From assembly GCA_035307385.1 (NCBI GenBank), contig DATGID010000144.1, positions 1-64,000 on the forward strand: DNA of 64,000 nt. The letters are read 5' to 3'. Positions within the stretch are counted from its first letter, which is position 1; each line of letters opens with the position of its first letter. Position numbers and translations under genes: made by a program. The notes under the pieces were generated by a model. The model did not search any database. It saw nothing but the letters and a program-made list of their open reading frames with translations, and was not told the DNA's origin. This document shows, piece after piece, positions 50,407 through 60,252 of this stretch. Source of the DNA: DATBHW01 sp035307385 (lineage in GTDB: Bacteria; Chloroflexota; Ktedonobacteria; Ktedonobacterales; DATBGS01).

Positions 50407-51681
50407 ATGCGCAAGCAATCATTTCTTCTTATGCTCGCTCTCAGTTTCGTGCTTCTTTCAGCGTGCCAAAGTTCCACCGCTTCTGCTCCCAAGGCCACTT
50501 CTACCGCGACAACTGCCCCCGCGTCTACGCCCTCGCCGACAGCCACGCCCTCGCCGGGCACCGTGACCGTGAGCGACAGCGCCATTGCCAGCCAGCTTTC
50601 CTTTGCCTTTGTCCAGGCAAACGATGTCTGGGTGAGTCTGCGCGGAGCGCCACCGCAGCAGGTAACGCATCTGAACCTGTCTACCCAACAGCTAGCGTGG
50701 TATCTCGTCTGGTCAGCCGACCAGACAAAGCTGCTTGTCGTCGAGAGCAATCCTACCTCAAGCAGCGGATTCCAAGGCGGAGCCTGGATGATCAGCCTGC
50801 CTGGAGAGAGCATCACACCTGTCTCCACGTTCGCCACGCTTTCGTCTGGCTGCGCGTTCTCTTGTGGCTGGCTTGAAGACCGCTACCTGGTATATGCGGA
50901 TGTAGCCGAAGCTGGCAGTCACGCGCAGGTATATCACATCTACGATACCCAGGCGCAGCGCGCGCTTGCCACCAGTCTGGATAGCCAGAAGATCACCGAA
51001 TGGGAAGTGCGCGGCGGCGAGTTGTATTTCACCCCCTATGTTGATTCCACCGGCACTGGCAGCTTTGTGCCCGGCGCGATCAAGCGCTTTGATCTTGCCA
51101 GCAATCAGATTACTACCGCCTTCACCGTCTCCGAAGGCGCGCTTGTTGCCGAGGGCATCTCTTCCGCGCGTTGGGACATTTCGGCAGATGGGAAGAAGAT
51201 CGTCTACTACTTCTTTGCTGGCGCGCTTCACGATTGTCCTGCTGGTGTGCAATGCAAGACCATCTATCAAGACGCGACTGGAAGAATCACGGCCATCTTC
51301 CCTTCCTATCAGGCTGGCGCGAATGTTACCACTCAGATCAACGCGCCCGTCTGGATTTCGCCCGATGGCACTGACGCCGCTGGGTTCATCACTGGCGGCG
51401 GAGCCAGCGCTGCCGGTGGCCCACTCGATACGCTGGTCCAGCAGGCGCTTCCTTCAGGAAATGGCTGGAGCACCGCGCTTCCAGCGGGAACTGGCCCGCA
51501 CAGCGATCTGGTGCTTGGCTGGATAAGCCAGCCAGCAGGGATAATCATCCAGCGCATCGAGGAAGATGCTCAGCAGGCCCCGCTGGCAACGAATGTCTAC
51601 TTTGCCCCCAATGGTTCGGGGAATGCCCATCTGGTGGAGACGGTTTCAGCCAGCGTGGTCGTCTTCGCGCCGCTGGGATGA
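50407..51681 (+). CDS. Secreted lipoprotein with WD40/TolB-like beta-propeller character
   Basis: The 424-residue precursor has a lipoprotein signal (LLSACQ, Cys at residue 20), a Thr/Ser/Pro-rich linker and a beta-rich body with repeated YLVWSADQTKLLVVES, WDISADGKKIVYYF and WISPDGTDAAGF motifs, as in TolB-type propeller blades. Function unknown. GGGAGGTGG precedes the ATG. Most likely anchored on the outer face of the membrane. Confidence 0.8.
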   Translation: MRKQSFLLMLALSFVLLSACQSSTASAPKATSTATTAPASTPSPTATPSPGTVTVSDSAIASQLSFAFVQANDVWVSLRGAPPQQVTHLNLSTQQLAWYLVWSADQTKLLVVESNPTSSSGFQGGAWMISLPGESITPVSTFATLSSGCAFSCGWLEDRYLVYADVAEAGSHAQVYHIYDTQAQRALATSLDSQKITEWEVRGGELYFTPYVDSTGTGSFVPGAIKRFDLASNQITTAFTVSEGALVAEGISSARWDISADGKKIVYYFFAGALHDCPAGVQCKTIYQDATGRITAIFPSYQAGANVTTQINAPVWISPDGTDAAGFITGGGASAAGGPLDTLVQQALPSGNGWSTALPAGTGPHSDLVLGWISQPAGIIIQRIEEDAQQAPLATNVYFAPNGSGNAHLVETVSASVVVFAPLG

Positions 51682-51706
51682 TGCGACCAGGGCCTGAGCA
51701 AAAAAT

Positions 51707-51740
51707 CGCGCTGCATCTCACTTAATCGAGGTGCAGCGCG
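51707..51740 (-). terminator. Terminator between convergent lipoprotein and DUF4383 genes
   Basis: Arms 51707-51719 and 51728-51740 pair over 13 bp with one G.U; ATTTTTT follows on the minus strand. Confidence 0.8.
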
Positions 51741-51759
51741 GGAAGCGATGCCTGCGCGA

Positions 51760-52149
51760 TCAGGCAACAGCCGCTTTGCTGCGCGGAGCGGAGATGAAGA
51801 AGACGACCAGCGAGACAATAGCGATGGCTGTGTGCAGCAGGTTGTCAGGCAGGTTGACGGGGATGATGCCCAGGACAGTAGTCGCCTGGATAAAGCCAAC
51901 GACGGTGACCAGCCCATAGACCACACCGAAGACGCCAGCGTACCAGCGCGCATACTGGCCGCTGCCGAAGAAGCCCGCCGCCAGGCCAACGATGCCGCTG
52001 AGCAAATGGACCACGTTATGCGCGGGGTTAATGGCGAAGATGCCCAGCAGGTTGCCATCGGAGGACAGAGCGGGGATAAAGCCCAGAATCCCCACGGCGG
52101 TGAGGACAATGCCGAGCACCTGGGCGTACAATTTCGCGATGTTCGTCAT
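51760..52149 (-). CDS. DUF4383 membrane protein
   Basis: The 129-residue protein has four membrane helices and the DUF4383 patterns VLGIVLTAVGILGFIP, NPAHNVVHLLSGIVGL and NLPDNLLHTAIAIVSLV. Function unknown. AAAGGG precedes the ATG at 52149. The YtkA-like gene upstream on the same strand ends 121 nt away. Confidence 0.88.
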   Translation of the reverse strand: MTNIAKLYAQVLGIVLTAVGILGFIPALSSDGNLLGIFAINPAHNVVHLLSGIVGLAAGFFGSGQYARWYAGVFGVVYGLVTVVGFIQATTVLGIIPVNLPDNLLHTAIAIVSLVVFFISAPRSKAAVA

Positions 52150-52270
52150 GGAAGAAAACCCTTTCTGTGCGGCTGTGCCGCGCTGCTGGCCGAGGCCGGT
52201 CTTTGCGCGGCCCTGGCCTATGTTCCAAACAAGACAACATAAGGACTGGCGTTGTATCTCAAGCTGGCGG

Positions 52271-52771
52271 TTAGCTCCAGCGGACGCCCACCGGGAAAGA
52301 AACTCGCGCGTCGGGCTGGCCGGGCGCACTGATGGTCACATCCAGCCGCCAATCTCCGGCCATGCCAAACAGCGGATGGATGAGATATTGCCCTGTGCCC
52401 TGCGCCTGCCCCGTTGCCTCGGGCGCGGCCATCGGCATGGTAGTCATTTCGGGCGTCACGCGCAGGCTCGCGCCGTTGACGGGATGGCCCGCCTGATCGC
52501 GCAGGCGCAGCGTCAGCGTGTTTGGCCCACGCGCCTTCAGTTGGCCGGATGACAACTGAAGCGCCACGCTGTACGGGCCAGCCTGCGCCGTTTGCTGGGC
52601 CACGGTGGGCGCGGGCGGAACGAGCCACGCGCCCAGCCCCAGATGCCCCCAGGCCAGCAGCAGCAGGCAGATCAATCCCGCCGCCAGGATGCCACCCTTC
52701 GCCAGATAATCGCCGCGTTTGCGCGCTGGCTGCGACGTTGAAGCGGCTGTTTCGGTAAGACGTAGCCTCAT
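52271..52771 (-). CDS. Membrane-anchored YtkA/FixH-like domain protein
   Basis: The 166-residue protein has one membrane helix (about 26-48) and an outer Ig-like domain (about 65-165) with LQLSSGQLKARGPNTLTLRLRDQAGHPVNGA and a Met-rich stretch (PEMTTMPMAAPEA), as in YtkA-like domains linked to copper handling. Metal binding is inference. AGGAGAG precedes the ATG at 52771. Confidence 0.78.
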   Translation of the reverse strand: MRLRLTETAASTSQPARKRGDYLAKGGILAAGLICLLLLAWGHLGLGAWLVPPAPTVAQQTAQAGPYSVALQLSSGQLKARGPNTLTLRLRDQAGHPVNGASLRVTPEMTTMPMAAPEATGQAQGTGQYLIHPLFGMAGDWRLDVTISAPGQPDARVSFPVGVRWS

Positions 52772-52830
52772 GTGCTTCTCTCCTGCGCGATTGGTCACTC
52801 TCTACAAGCTCCTACACGCGTGTGCGGTGA

Positions 52831-53016
52831 ATGGATGATATGAGAAGTTTCTTCGTTCGTAATCTCTTTGGAGAGAGATACACAGCCCTGGCGCGGCTGG
52901 ATGATCTTTTCATCAGAGATGTGAGCGCGCCCTTGCCTGCGGCGCAAGCTATTACCGGCGCGGGCAGGCCGAAAAAGAAATACAGAGCAGAACAGAAACA
53001 GGAGAAACGCGCATGA
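52831..53016 (+). CDS. Small protein coupled to the HEAT-repeat gene
   Basis: This 61-residue frame ends with a Lys-rich tail (GRPKKKYRAEQKQEKRA). Its stop overlaps the next ATG by 4 nt (ATGA), typical of translational coupling, which is the main support. The ribosome site is weak (GCGGTGA next to the ATG). No family recognised. Confidence 0.45.
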   Translation: MDDMRSFFVRNLFGERYTALARLDDLFIRDVSAPLPAAQAITGAGRPKKKYRAEQKQEKRA

Positions 53017-54776
53017 GCACGATAAGCCTGCACCTCTTCAAAAAGCAGAAAGAATTGAATGAGCCAGCCGCCAAATGGATCAGTCTGGGCGATGACCCCG
53101 AGGTGCTTGATTTATTGCGAACCCTGGATGATGCCGACGCGAATCATCGCTGGAATGCCGTGTTGGTAATGTGGCGGCAGCGCGATATTGCGGTGGTGCC
53201 GCTGCTGGTGGCCCTGGAGGACGTGAGTGAGAGGGTGCGGGCGCTCGCGGCGCAGGGGTTGGGGTTCGTGCGCGATGAACGCGCCATCGAACCGCTGCTG
53301 GCCACTTTGCACGACGAGTATGAGCAAGTGCGCGCTTCGGCGGCTCGTACGCTGGGCTATCTTCGGGAGATACAGGCTTTTGAGCCGCTGCTGGCTGCCT
53401 TGCAGGATGAGCACGAGAACGTGCGCGCTGCCGCAGCCTACGCGCTGGAGCAATTCGCCGATGAGCGGACTTTTGAGCCGCTGCTGGCCGCCTTACAGGA
53501 CACCAGCGGCCATGTACAGCGAGCCGCCGCCCACGCCCTGGGCGAACTGGGCGACAGGCGCGCCATCGAGCCGCTGGGCGCTCTGCTCCTTCAGCAGAAA
53601 GACTCCCAAACCAGCGCGTGTGCGGTGAAGGCGTTAGGACAGTTTGATGGTGATCGTGTCGTTGAACTTTTGATTCAGGCGCTGCAATTCCCCAATCAGC
53701 AATCGCATCCACTCCACTCTGCGGCGGAGGTGCTGGGCCGGTTAAAAGACCCGCGCGCGGTTGAGCCGCTGATCGCTGTTCTGCAAGCTGAAAGTGGATA
53801 CATGCAGGCATCGGCTGCCGCCGCCCTCGGGCAACTGCGTGACCAGCGCGCAGTTGAGCCGCTGGGCGCAGCGCTTCGGAAGCACGACCAGCGTTCGCAG
53901 GGGCAGATCGTGGAGGCGTTGGGCCGGTTGGGCGGCGAGCGTGCCATCGAACTGTTGCTTGACGCGCTGGAGCACGGCGACGCCATCTTGCGTAATCAGG
54001 CGGCGCGCGCCGTGGGCAAGCTGAAACTGGCGCGTTCGGTCGCGCCGCTGCTGGCGGCCTTGCAGAGCAATCCGCCTGACCGGCGCGACGGTGTGATCTG
54101 GGCGCTGAGCCAGCTTGGCGACAAGCGCGCTGCTGAGCCATTGATTGCCCTGATGACTGACCCTGCTGTGAATCAATGGCAGCGCGAAGCGATCATCCTG
54201 GCGCTGGGCGAGCTTGGCGACCCGCGCGCCTTCGATATTCTCTGCAAAGCGCTGGGAGAAAAATCAACGAAGCTGCGCGCGCTGGCCGCCGCCGCGCTGG
54301 GTCAGCTTGGCGATGCCCGCGCCATTGCGCCGCTGCGCCTGGAGTTCAGCGCGCGGCAGGCCACGCTGCGCGCCGCCGTTGCCAAAGCGCTGGTCCAGCT
54401 TGGTGACCCCGACGCCTTCGATCTGCTCTGTCCCGTGCTTACGGAACCATCCTGGACGGTTCGCTCTGCCGTCGCCAGAGCATTGGGTGAACTGGGCGAC
54501 GCTCGCGCGACTGAGCCGCTGCTGGCCGCGCTGAAGGACAGCAGTTCTGCCGTGCGCCGCGCCGCCGCCAACGCGCTGTGTCGGGTCGGCGATGCGCGGG
54601 CGTTTGACTTCCTGCTGACCATGCTGCAAGAAGGCTCCGGCACGCAGCGCCGCGCCGCCGTCGAACGGCTGGGCCACCTTGGCGACACGCGCGCGATTGA
54701 GCCGCTCACTGCCGCGCTTCAGGATGACGACCGCGCCGTGCGCTCCGCCGCCAAAAAAGCGCTGGGCAGGCTCTAG
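53013..54776 (+). CDS. HEAT-repeat protein
   Basis: The 587-residue protein is almost wholly made of about 17 HEAT (PBS-lyase-type) repeats of about 31 residues with the core RAIEPLLAALQD..VRxxAAxALGQLGD. It lacks a catalytic domain and should be a protein-binding solenoid. CAGGAGAAA precedes the ATG at 53013. It overlaps the small upstream frame by 4 nt. Confidence 0.92.
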   Translation: MSTISLHLFKKQKELNEPAAKWISLGDDPEVLDLLRTLDDADANHRWNAVLVMWRQRDIAVVPLLVALEDVSERVRALAAQGLGFVRDERAIEPLLATLHDEYEQVRASAARTLGYLREIQAFEPLLAALQDEHENVRAAAAYALEQFADERTFEPLLAALQDTSGHVQRAAAHALGELGDRRAIEPLGALLLQQKDSQTSACAVKALGQFDGDRVVELLIQALQFPNQQSHPLHSAAEVLGRLKDPRAVEPLIAVLQAESGYMQASAAAALGQLRDQRAVEPLGAALRKHDQRSQGQIVEALGRLGGERAIELLLDALEHGDAILRNQAARAVGKLKLARSVAPLLAALQSNPPDRRDGVIWALSQLGDKRAAEPLIALMTDPAVNQWQREAIILALGELGDPRAFDILCKALGEKSTKLRALAAAALGQLGDARAIAPLRLEFSARQATLRAAVAKALVQLGDPDAFDLLCPVLTEPSWTVRSAVARALGELGDARATEPLLAALKDSSSAVRRAAANALCRVGDARAFDFLLTMLQEGSGTQRRAAVERLGHLGDTRAIEPLTAALQDDDRAVRSAAKKALGRL

Positions 54777-54832
54777 CGTTCACCGCTTGCCCTTTTGTGC
54801 GGGTGCCAGCGCTGCCCGGCGCTAGCGCCCGC

Positions 54833-55729
54833 CTATGCTTCCTCTGGCTGCGTTCCCAGCCGGTTCGTCGCGTCGATGGCTGAAGACAGCAGCGCTGTCA
54901 GGCCCATCTCTTCCGCCAGGGCCGATGCCCGTTCCAGATGAAACTTCGCCTGGGCCGCGTCCCCTTTTTTGAGGTAGATGTCCCTGAGCGTCAGATGATC
55001 GAATGGTTGATAGGGTCTGAAACCGCCTGCCTCGCGGAAGGAGAGCGCTTGCTGCGCGTGGGAGAGCGCCACATCCAGATCGCCTCGGAATAAGGCATCC
55101 ATCGTCAGGTGGCGATGGGGTTCTGCCTGTTCGAGCATGTGTCCTGATTGTTCAGCGACCTGGAGCGCCTTCGTAAAATGCTCGCGCGCCACCTCATGCT
55201 GCTGCCAGAACTGGTGTACCAGGCCGATGCCAAAGAGCGATTCACTGATGCCGCGCGTATCATGCAGCGTTTCCTGGAGAGTGAGCGCTTGCTGCTGAAG
55301 GGCCAGGGCATCCTTGTAGCCCTGCTCTTGCGAGCCGAAGGGCAGCGCGCCGCGCTTCAGAAGGGCTATCGTGGTCGCGTTGCAGTGAGCCTGGCCGAGC
55401 AAACTCAAGGCGTCCGCGCGGCCCTGCTGATCTGCCATCGATTCAGCAAGCTGCTGAGCCTGGCGGATGGTCGCAAACATGAGATCGGGGTCGTCCCGAC
55501 GAAGCAGATGATCGACAGTGAGTACCTTGCCGTAGAGCAGCAAGAGCTTGAGGCGATCCTCTGGCGCGACCTTGCCAGCTTCGATCAGGTGCAGAGATGT
55601 ACGCAGGATGTGGAGGGCATCCTCCATCCTGCCGAGAAAGAAGGACGCGCGGGCGATCTCGCACAGGGCATCAATCGCGGTGGTGTAGTGTTTGCTCAAC
55701 GTGTCGTTGGTGAAGACGGATGGCTGCAT
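54833..55729 (-). CDS. TPR-repeat protein
   Basis: The 298-residue helical protein has TPR-like units (ALCEIARASFFLGRMEDALHILRTSL; LFGIGLVHQFWQQHEVAREHFTKALQVAEQ). It resembles the C-terminal TPR part of large LuxR/BTAD-type activators but has no DNA-binding domain, so it may be a partial derivative or a separate adaptor. AAGGAGC is 6 nt before the ATG. It is divergent from the TetR gene. Confidence 0.8.
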   Translation of the reverse strand: MQPSVFTNDTLSKHYTTAIDALCEIARASFFLGRMEDALHILRTSLHLIEAGKVAPEDRLKLLLLYGKVLTVDHLLRRDDPDLMFATIRQAQQLAESMADQQGRADALSLLGQAHCNATTIALLKRGALPFGSQEQGYKDALALQQQALTLQETLHDTRGISESLFGIGLVHQFWQQHEVAREHFTKALQVAEQSGHMLEQAEPHRHLTMDALFRGDLDVALSHAQQALSFREAGGFRPYQPFDHLTLRDIYLKKGDAAQAKFHLERASALAEEMGLTALLSSAIDATNRLGTQPEEA

Positions 55730-55900
55730 CGTATGCTCCTTGCAGGGTGTGTCAAATAGGCTGGCTGATTTGCCTTTTCAACTCTCGCCTCTCATACTAA
55801 AGGTCGCTGGCGCGCCTATCAATGAGCAATCACCGCGCTGGTGTTGAAAATTGAACAGACACACGAGATTGTTGAACACGCAGAGACAGGAGCAGCGGGG

Positions 55901-56539
55901 ATGGCGACCCAAAAGAAACAGGAAGATCGACGTATCCAGCGCACGCGCCAGGCGTTACAGCAGGCATTCGTGGACGTGGTGCGCGAAAAGGGTCAGATGT
56001 ATGGGAGCTTCCGAGAGGTGGAAAAAAGCTTTGCAGGAACGAGTATCCAGGAGATCACCGAGCGGGCCAACGTGAATCGCGGGACGTTTTACCTCCACTT
56101 TACGGATAAATATATGCTGGCGGATACCGTCGTCCGCGAGCGCTTTCACCAGCAGCTTATCAGCGCCCTCCCGCCCGAACCCCGCTGGGACAGCCGAACC
56201 TTGCGGCTGCTCAGCCAGGCGGTCTTGACCAGCCTGGAGGAGAAGTATCACCACCGCCAGCAGCCATCGCTTGTGCTGGCTTCGATGGTTGAACGCGCCG
56301 CGCATGAGGAATTGACGGCGCTGCTGCTGGTGTGGCTCAAAGCGGCAAAGGGCGGCAGGCAGCAGCGCGAGCCGCTGGAAACGATTGCCCGCGTGGTAAG
56401 CTGGGCGATCTTTGGGACGGCGATTCAGTGGAGTCAGGAAGAAACGGCGGTATCGTCGGAAGAGATGGCAGAGGTTATCGCGCGGGTGGTCATGGAGGGC
56501 GTGGCGCGGCTGGCCCCTGATGCCTTACCAGAGGAGTAA
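55901..56539 (+). CDS. TetR-family transcriptional regulator
   Basis: The 212-residue protein has RTRQALQQAFVDVVREKG, then TSIQEITERANVNRGTFYLHFTDKYML, the TetR DNA-binding domain. About ten extra residues (near QMYGSFREVEKSF) sit between helix 1 and helix 2. AGGAG supports the ATG at 55901. The ligand domain is of the TetR_C_14/YbiH-like sort. The likely target is the divergent TPR gene or itself. Confidence 0.9.
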   Translation: MATQKKQEDRRIQRTRQALQQAFVDVVREKGQMYGSFREVEKSFAGTSIQEITERANVNRGTFYLHFTDKYMLADTVVRERFHQQLISALPPEPRWDSRTLRLLSQAVLTSLEEKYHHRQQPSLVLASMVERAAHEELTALLLVWLKAAKGGRQQREPLETIARVVSWAIFGTAIQWSQEETAVSSEEMAEVIARVVMEGVARLAPDALPEE

Positions 56540-56552
56540 CGTGCCCGCGCAG

Positions 56553-57836
56553 TTATGGCGGCGGCGAGCGGTCCTGCTGCTGGGCTTGGGCCGCCAGCCG
56601 CCTGCTTTCCTGCAAACGCCGCCGTACCCCCAGCGCAATCCCCAGGAGGATGCCGACGCCGCCCAGAATGAGGATAAGCATCAGCTTCAGATTGCCGCCG
56701 GAATTGTTCGACTGATTGCTGCCCTCGCTGCCGCTTGTATCGCCGCTCTGGACAGCATCGGGTGTCGCCCCTGGCGAGCCAGCCGTGGGGCTGGCCGTTG
56801 CGGAGGGTTGCCCTGTGGGTGTGGGCGTGGTGGCGGCGGGCTGTTTGGCCGCGCCAGAGTTGGCGCTGACCATCAGCGAGGATGTATCGACGACCTCGAA
56901 ATCGGAGCCAGGAATGCTTGCCAGGTTCGCCAGATCGTCGTTATTCCAGCGGCTGTCGGGCGCGCCGGAGATATACCAATTGCTGCCATTATCGGCGACC
57001 ATCATGCCGTAGCGCTTGAGCGCAGTCAGGATGACGCGGTTCTGGGCCGAAAACCCGGAAATGTTGACGTTGGCCTTCAGCCGCAGCCGCAGGCCCATTG
57101 GCGGCAGGCTGGCACTGGACGCGCTCGATGCCTGGTGGCGCGCGGGCCAGACAAACGTATTGCGTGTGCTCTGCACGGTGAAGCGCAGCGCGTGGGCGAT
57201 GACGCCGCCAGCCACTTCGTCATAACGCACCAGCCCTGGCAGGATGGGTAACCCCGCCGCGTCTGCTGAGGTCCAGGTGCTGGGGCGCAGCGTGTTAGAG
57301 TTCAGGTTCCAGACGGCTCCGCTTCCCGCCTGCCAGCTTCCATTCGGCTGCGGATAGCTGGACCAGGTTTCGAACAGCTTGCATACGCCCTGCTGCACTA
57401 CCAGCACGTGGCGGTCCCCGCTGCTGTTCGCGCCGCCCTCGATGGGCGCGTTGGCCGGGATGGGATAGGGACCAGGGTCGCTTTCGTCGGAATATTGAAA
57501 GCTGACCGCAACACCTGTCTGGCTGGACGGCACCACGACATAAGGGATGCCAATCGGCTCGCCGTTATAGGTGCCTGACCCAAAATCAGGATGGAGATGG
57601 CCCGACGCCCCGATGCTGGCGATAATCGTTCCTGAGTTGGCCGCGACGGGCAGGGACGAAACATCCGTATTCCAGATGTTGTTGCTGGGGAAGATCGGAC
57701 AGCCGCCAATGCTCGGTCCAGCGGCTGGCTGGGCGTGGGCTATTGTTCCGCCGAGTCTATCGAGACTCACCAGACCCAGAACGAGTGCTAACACGAATAT
57801 TACACTGATTGGCTGAGCGAATGCACGATAACTCAT
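56553..57836 (-). CDS. Secreted surface protein with C-terminal membrane anchor
   Basis: The 427-residue protein has a signal peptide (1-35), a beta-rich domain beginning GGCPIFPSNNIWNTDVSSLPV (about 44-300), a Thr/Pro/Ser-rich stalk (about 335-390) and a C-terminal helix with a basic tail (about 391-414). No LPXTG is present. Function unknown, found in other Gram-positive-like and Chloroflexota envelopes as hypothetical surface proteins. Confidence 0.78.
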   Translation of the reverse strand: MSYRAFAQPISVIFVLALVLGLVSLDRLGGTIAHAQPAAGPSIGGCPIFPSNNIWNTDVSSLPVAANSGTIIASIGASGHLHPDFGSGTYNGEPIGIPYVVVPSSQTGVAVSFQYSDESDPGPYPIPANAPIEGGANSSGDRHVLVVQQGVCKLFETWSSYPQPNGSWQAGSGAVWNLNSNTLRPSTWTSADAAGLPILPGLVRYDEVAGGVIAHALRFTVQSTRNTFVWPARHQASSASSASLPPMGLRLRLKANVNISGFSAQNRVILTALKRYGMMVADNGSNWYISGAPDSRWNNDDLANLASIPGSDFEVVDTSSLMVSANSGAAKQPAATTPTPTGQPSATASPTAGSPGATPDAVQSGDTSGSEGSNQSNNSGGNLKLMLILILGGVGILLGIALGVRRRLQESRRLAAQAQQQDRSPPP

Positions 57837-58072
57837 CAGGCATATTATACCTCAACGAGCAAGAGGCTAATAAGAGGGTTCATCTTCTCGCTATACTGGC
57901 TTCTTTGTTCCGGGCCTATATGGGAGCGGTCCTCTGATTGGTTTTCAGCGCCTGCTGGCATGAATTATGCAATTATGCGGCGCTGGCTATCTACGGATGG
58001 TGGCTTGTGGGCTAAGGATGGCATAGTCGCCCCTCGACCTTGAAAGCATGATTGAGCCAATGGAGGAAAGAC

Positions 58073-59269
58073 ATGGTTGTCTACCACTTCTCAGGGAAAC
58101 TACGGCTGCTAACTCTGGCGCTCACCCTCGGCTTATCTCTCACGCTGGCGCTGCCCCTGACGGCCAGCGCCCACTCCCGCGACGGGAACCGGGACCGCTT
58201 CGAGCAGACGAATCTCGTCTCAGACATCAAAGGTCTCGCGCGGGTCTTCGACCCCAATCTGGTCAACCCCTGGGGCATCGTTGCTGTGCCCAACGATGGC
58301 CCCTTCTGGATTGCTGACAATGGCACGGGATTGTCGACCGTGTATGATGGCAGGGGTAACCCCTTCCCGCCGAAAACGCCGCTGGTTGTGACTATCCCGC
58401 CGCCCTCAAACGCTCCTCAGGGCGCAACCGCCGCACCCACTGGCATTGTCCTGAACACTGCCGACCCCGATGATGTTGTGGTCTCGAAAAATGGAAAGTC
58501 TGGCCCGGCCCGCTTTCTCTTCGCCACCGAGGATGGCACGATTTCCGGCTGGAATCCGAATGTGGACCCCACCAATGCCATCCTGAAGGTAGATAACGCG
58601 AACACGACTTCTGGTCCGGTGTACAAGGGGCTGGCCGAAGGCAGCAACCGTTCCGGCGACTTCCTGTTTGCCACCAATTTCCGGTTCGGCAGGGTCGATG
58701 TGTTCAACTCCCGGTTCAAACTGGTCAGCTTCTTCACTGATCCACAGTTGGCGAATGATTGCCCGATTGCCGGTCCTCCCAAGCAATGTTTCGCACCCTT
58801 TGGCATTCGCAACATTGGCGGCAAGCTCTTTGTGACCTTCGCGCTGCAAGATAGCAAACATCATGACGACGTAAACGGGGCTGGCAATGGCTTCGTGGAT
58901 ATCTTCAGCACCAGGGGCAAGCTCCTCCGGCGCTTGATCGCTCATGGCCCGGCGCAGTCGCCCCTGGATTCTCCCTGGGGTCTGGTGTTGGCCCCCGATC
59001 ATTTTGGTCGGTTCAGTGGTGATCTGCTCGTGGGCAACTTCGGCGCTTTCAAAACCGGAAAGAATCCCAGCATCAATGCGTTCGACCTCAATGGCAATTT
59101 CCAGGGTAACCTCAAGGACGAGACTGGGCATCCGATTAGCATTGATGGGCTATGGGGCTTGAACTTCGGCGATGATGTTCTGCACGCTGACCCACACGCG
59201 CTCTACTTCACGGCTGGCATCAACGATGAGGCAGATGGCCTCTTCGGCAAGCTCACCCGCGACGATTAA
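58073..59269 (+). CDS. TIGR03118-family secreted protein
   Basis: The 398-residue precursor has a signal peptide (about 1-33) and the TIGR03118 pattern NLVSDIKGLARVFDPNLVNPWGIV, FWIADNGTGLSTVYDG, FLFATEDGTISGWNP and DSPWGLVLAP. It is probably a beta-propeller of unknown function. GGAGG lies 7 nt before the ATG at 58073. It is convergent with the SDR gene, 2 nt away. Confidence 0.92.
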   Translation: MVVYHFSGKLRLLTLALTLGLSLTLALPLTASAHSRDGNRDRFEQTNLVSDIKGLARVFDPNLVNPWGIVAVPNDGPFWIADNGTGLSTVYDGRGNPFPPKTPLVVTIPPPSNAPQGATAAPTGIVLNTADPDDVVVSKNGKSGPARFLFATEDGTISGWNPNVDPTNAILKVDNANTTSGPVYKGLAEGSNRSGDFLFATNFRFGRVDVFNSRFKLVSFFTDPQLANDCPIAGPPKQCFAPFGIRNIGGKLFVTFALQDSKHHDDVNGAGNGFVDIFSTRGKLLRRLIAHGPAQSPLDSPWGLVLAPDHFGRFSGDLLVGNFGAFKTGKNPSINAFDLNGNFQGNLKDETGHPISIDGLWGLNFGDDVLHADPHALYFTAGINDEADGLFGKLTRDD

Positions 59270-59271
59270 GG

Positions 59272-60090
59272 TTAGCCGCTTTGCTCGGCAGGGGCGTCTG
59301 GTTTTCTGGCCCTGGGCTTTGTAGCGAAATCGATCAGCCAGGGAACCAGATGCTCCAGCCAGATGGTCAGGTGATAAAAGAGCGGCACGTAATAGACGTA
59401 GGGCTTGACCACCTCGCGGCGGGGATGCCGCGCCAGCCGGGCAATCGCGCGGGCAATCACCTCTGGCCCTGGCAAACCCTCGCGGCCATCGTCCGGGGAG
59501 CTATGGATGAAGCCGGGCGAGATGACCGACACCGAGACGCCGCTGCCCAGCAGTTCGCGCCGCAGCGCCAGCATGAAGCCGCGCAGCCCAAACTTTGTGC
59601 CGGAATAGAGCGGCGCGATAGCGATATGCCCCGCCACGGAGGCAACCGAGATGATGGCCCCGTGGCGGCGCGCCAGCATGTCCGGCAGCACGGCGCGCGA
59701 AAGCAGCATGGCGCTGAGCAGATTGACGTTGACCATCTGGGTAATGATGGCTGGCTCCGTCTCAGCCAGCATCTCACTCCTGCCGAACCCGGCATTGTTG
59801 ACCAGAATGTCAATGCGGCCAAAGCGCTCGATGGTTTGCTCGACCAGGCGCGTAAGCTGCGCGGCGTCGGCCACATCGGTGGGGATGGCAACGGCCTCGC
59901 CGCCCGCCGCTTTGATGGCCTGCACCTGCGCGTCCAGTTCGTCAACCCGCCGCGCTGCCAGCACCACTCGCGCGCCCTGCCGGGCCAGTTCGCGGGCCGT
60001 GGCCGCGCCGATGCCTGAACTCGCGCCGGTCACAATGGCGACCTCGCCCGCCAGTGGTTGCTGCATTTGTGCGTTCATCATCTGTCGCAT
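59272..60090 (-). CDS. Short-chain dehydrogenase/reductase
   Basis: The 272-residue enzyme has the NAD(P) motif TGASSGIGAATA, NNAGFG and the catalytic Ser-Tyr-Lys (SVASVAG and YSGTK). AARRVDE after strand 2 suggests NADP preference. The C-terminal hydrophobic stretch (about 235-255) could associate with membranes, as in DltE-like SDRs. Start may be 60090 or the second Met 12 nt inside. Confidence 0.92.
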   Translation of the reverse strand: MRQMMNAQMQQPLAGEVAIVTGASSGIGAATARELARQGARVVLAARRVDELDAQVQAIKAAGGEAVAIPTDVADAAQLTRLVEQTIERFGRIDILVNNAGFGRSEMLAETEPAIITQMVNVNLLSAMLLSRAVLPDMLARRHGAIISVASVAGHIAIAPLYSGTKFGLRGFMLALRRELLGSGVSVSVISPGFIHSSPDDGREGLPGPEVIARAIARLARHPRREVVKPYVYYVPLFYHLTIWLEHLVPWLIDFATKPRARKPDAPAEQSG

Positions 60091-60252
60091 TGTTCCTCTG
60101 CTGATTGCTCAGCGCAGCGTTCGGCGTAACCCTGCGCCGAATGTCACTATGCTACCTTCTTCGTGCAGGCAAAAGATCGCTTGCCGTGTGGTTGGGAGCA
60201 TTATACGCGATGCTTGTGTAATCCATCCCTGTGGATGGAAAGGAACCGTTCT

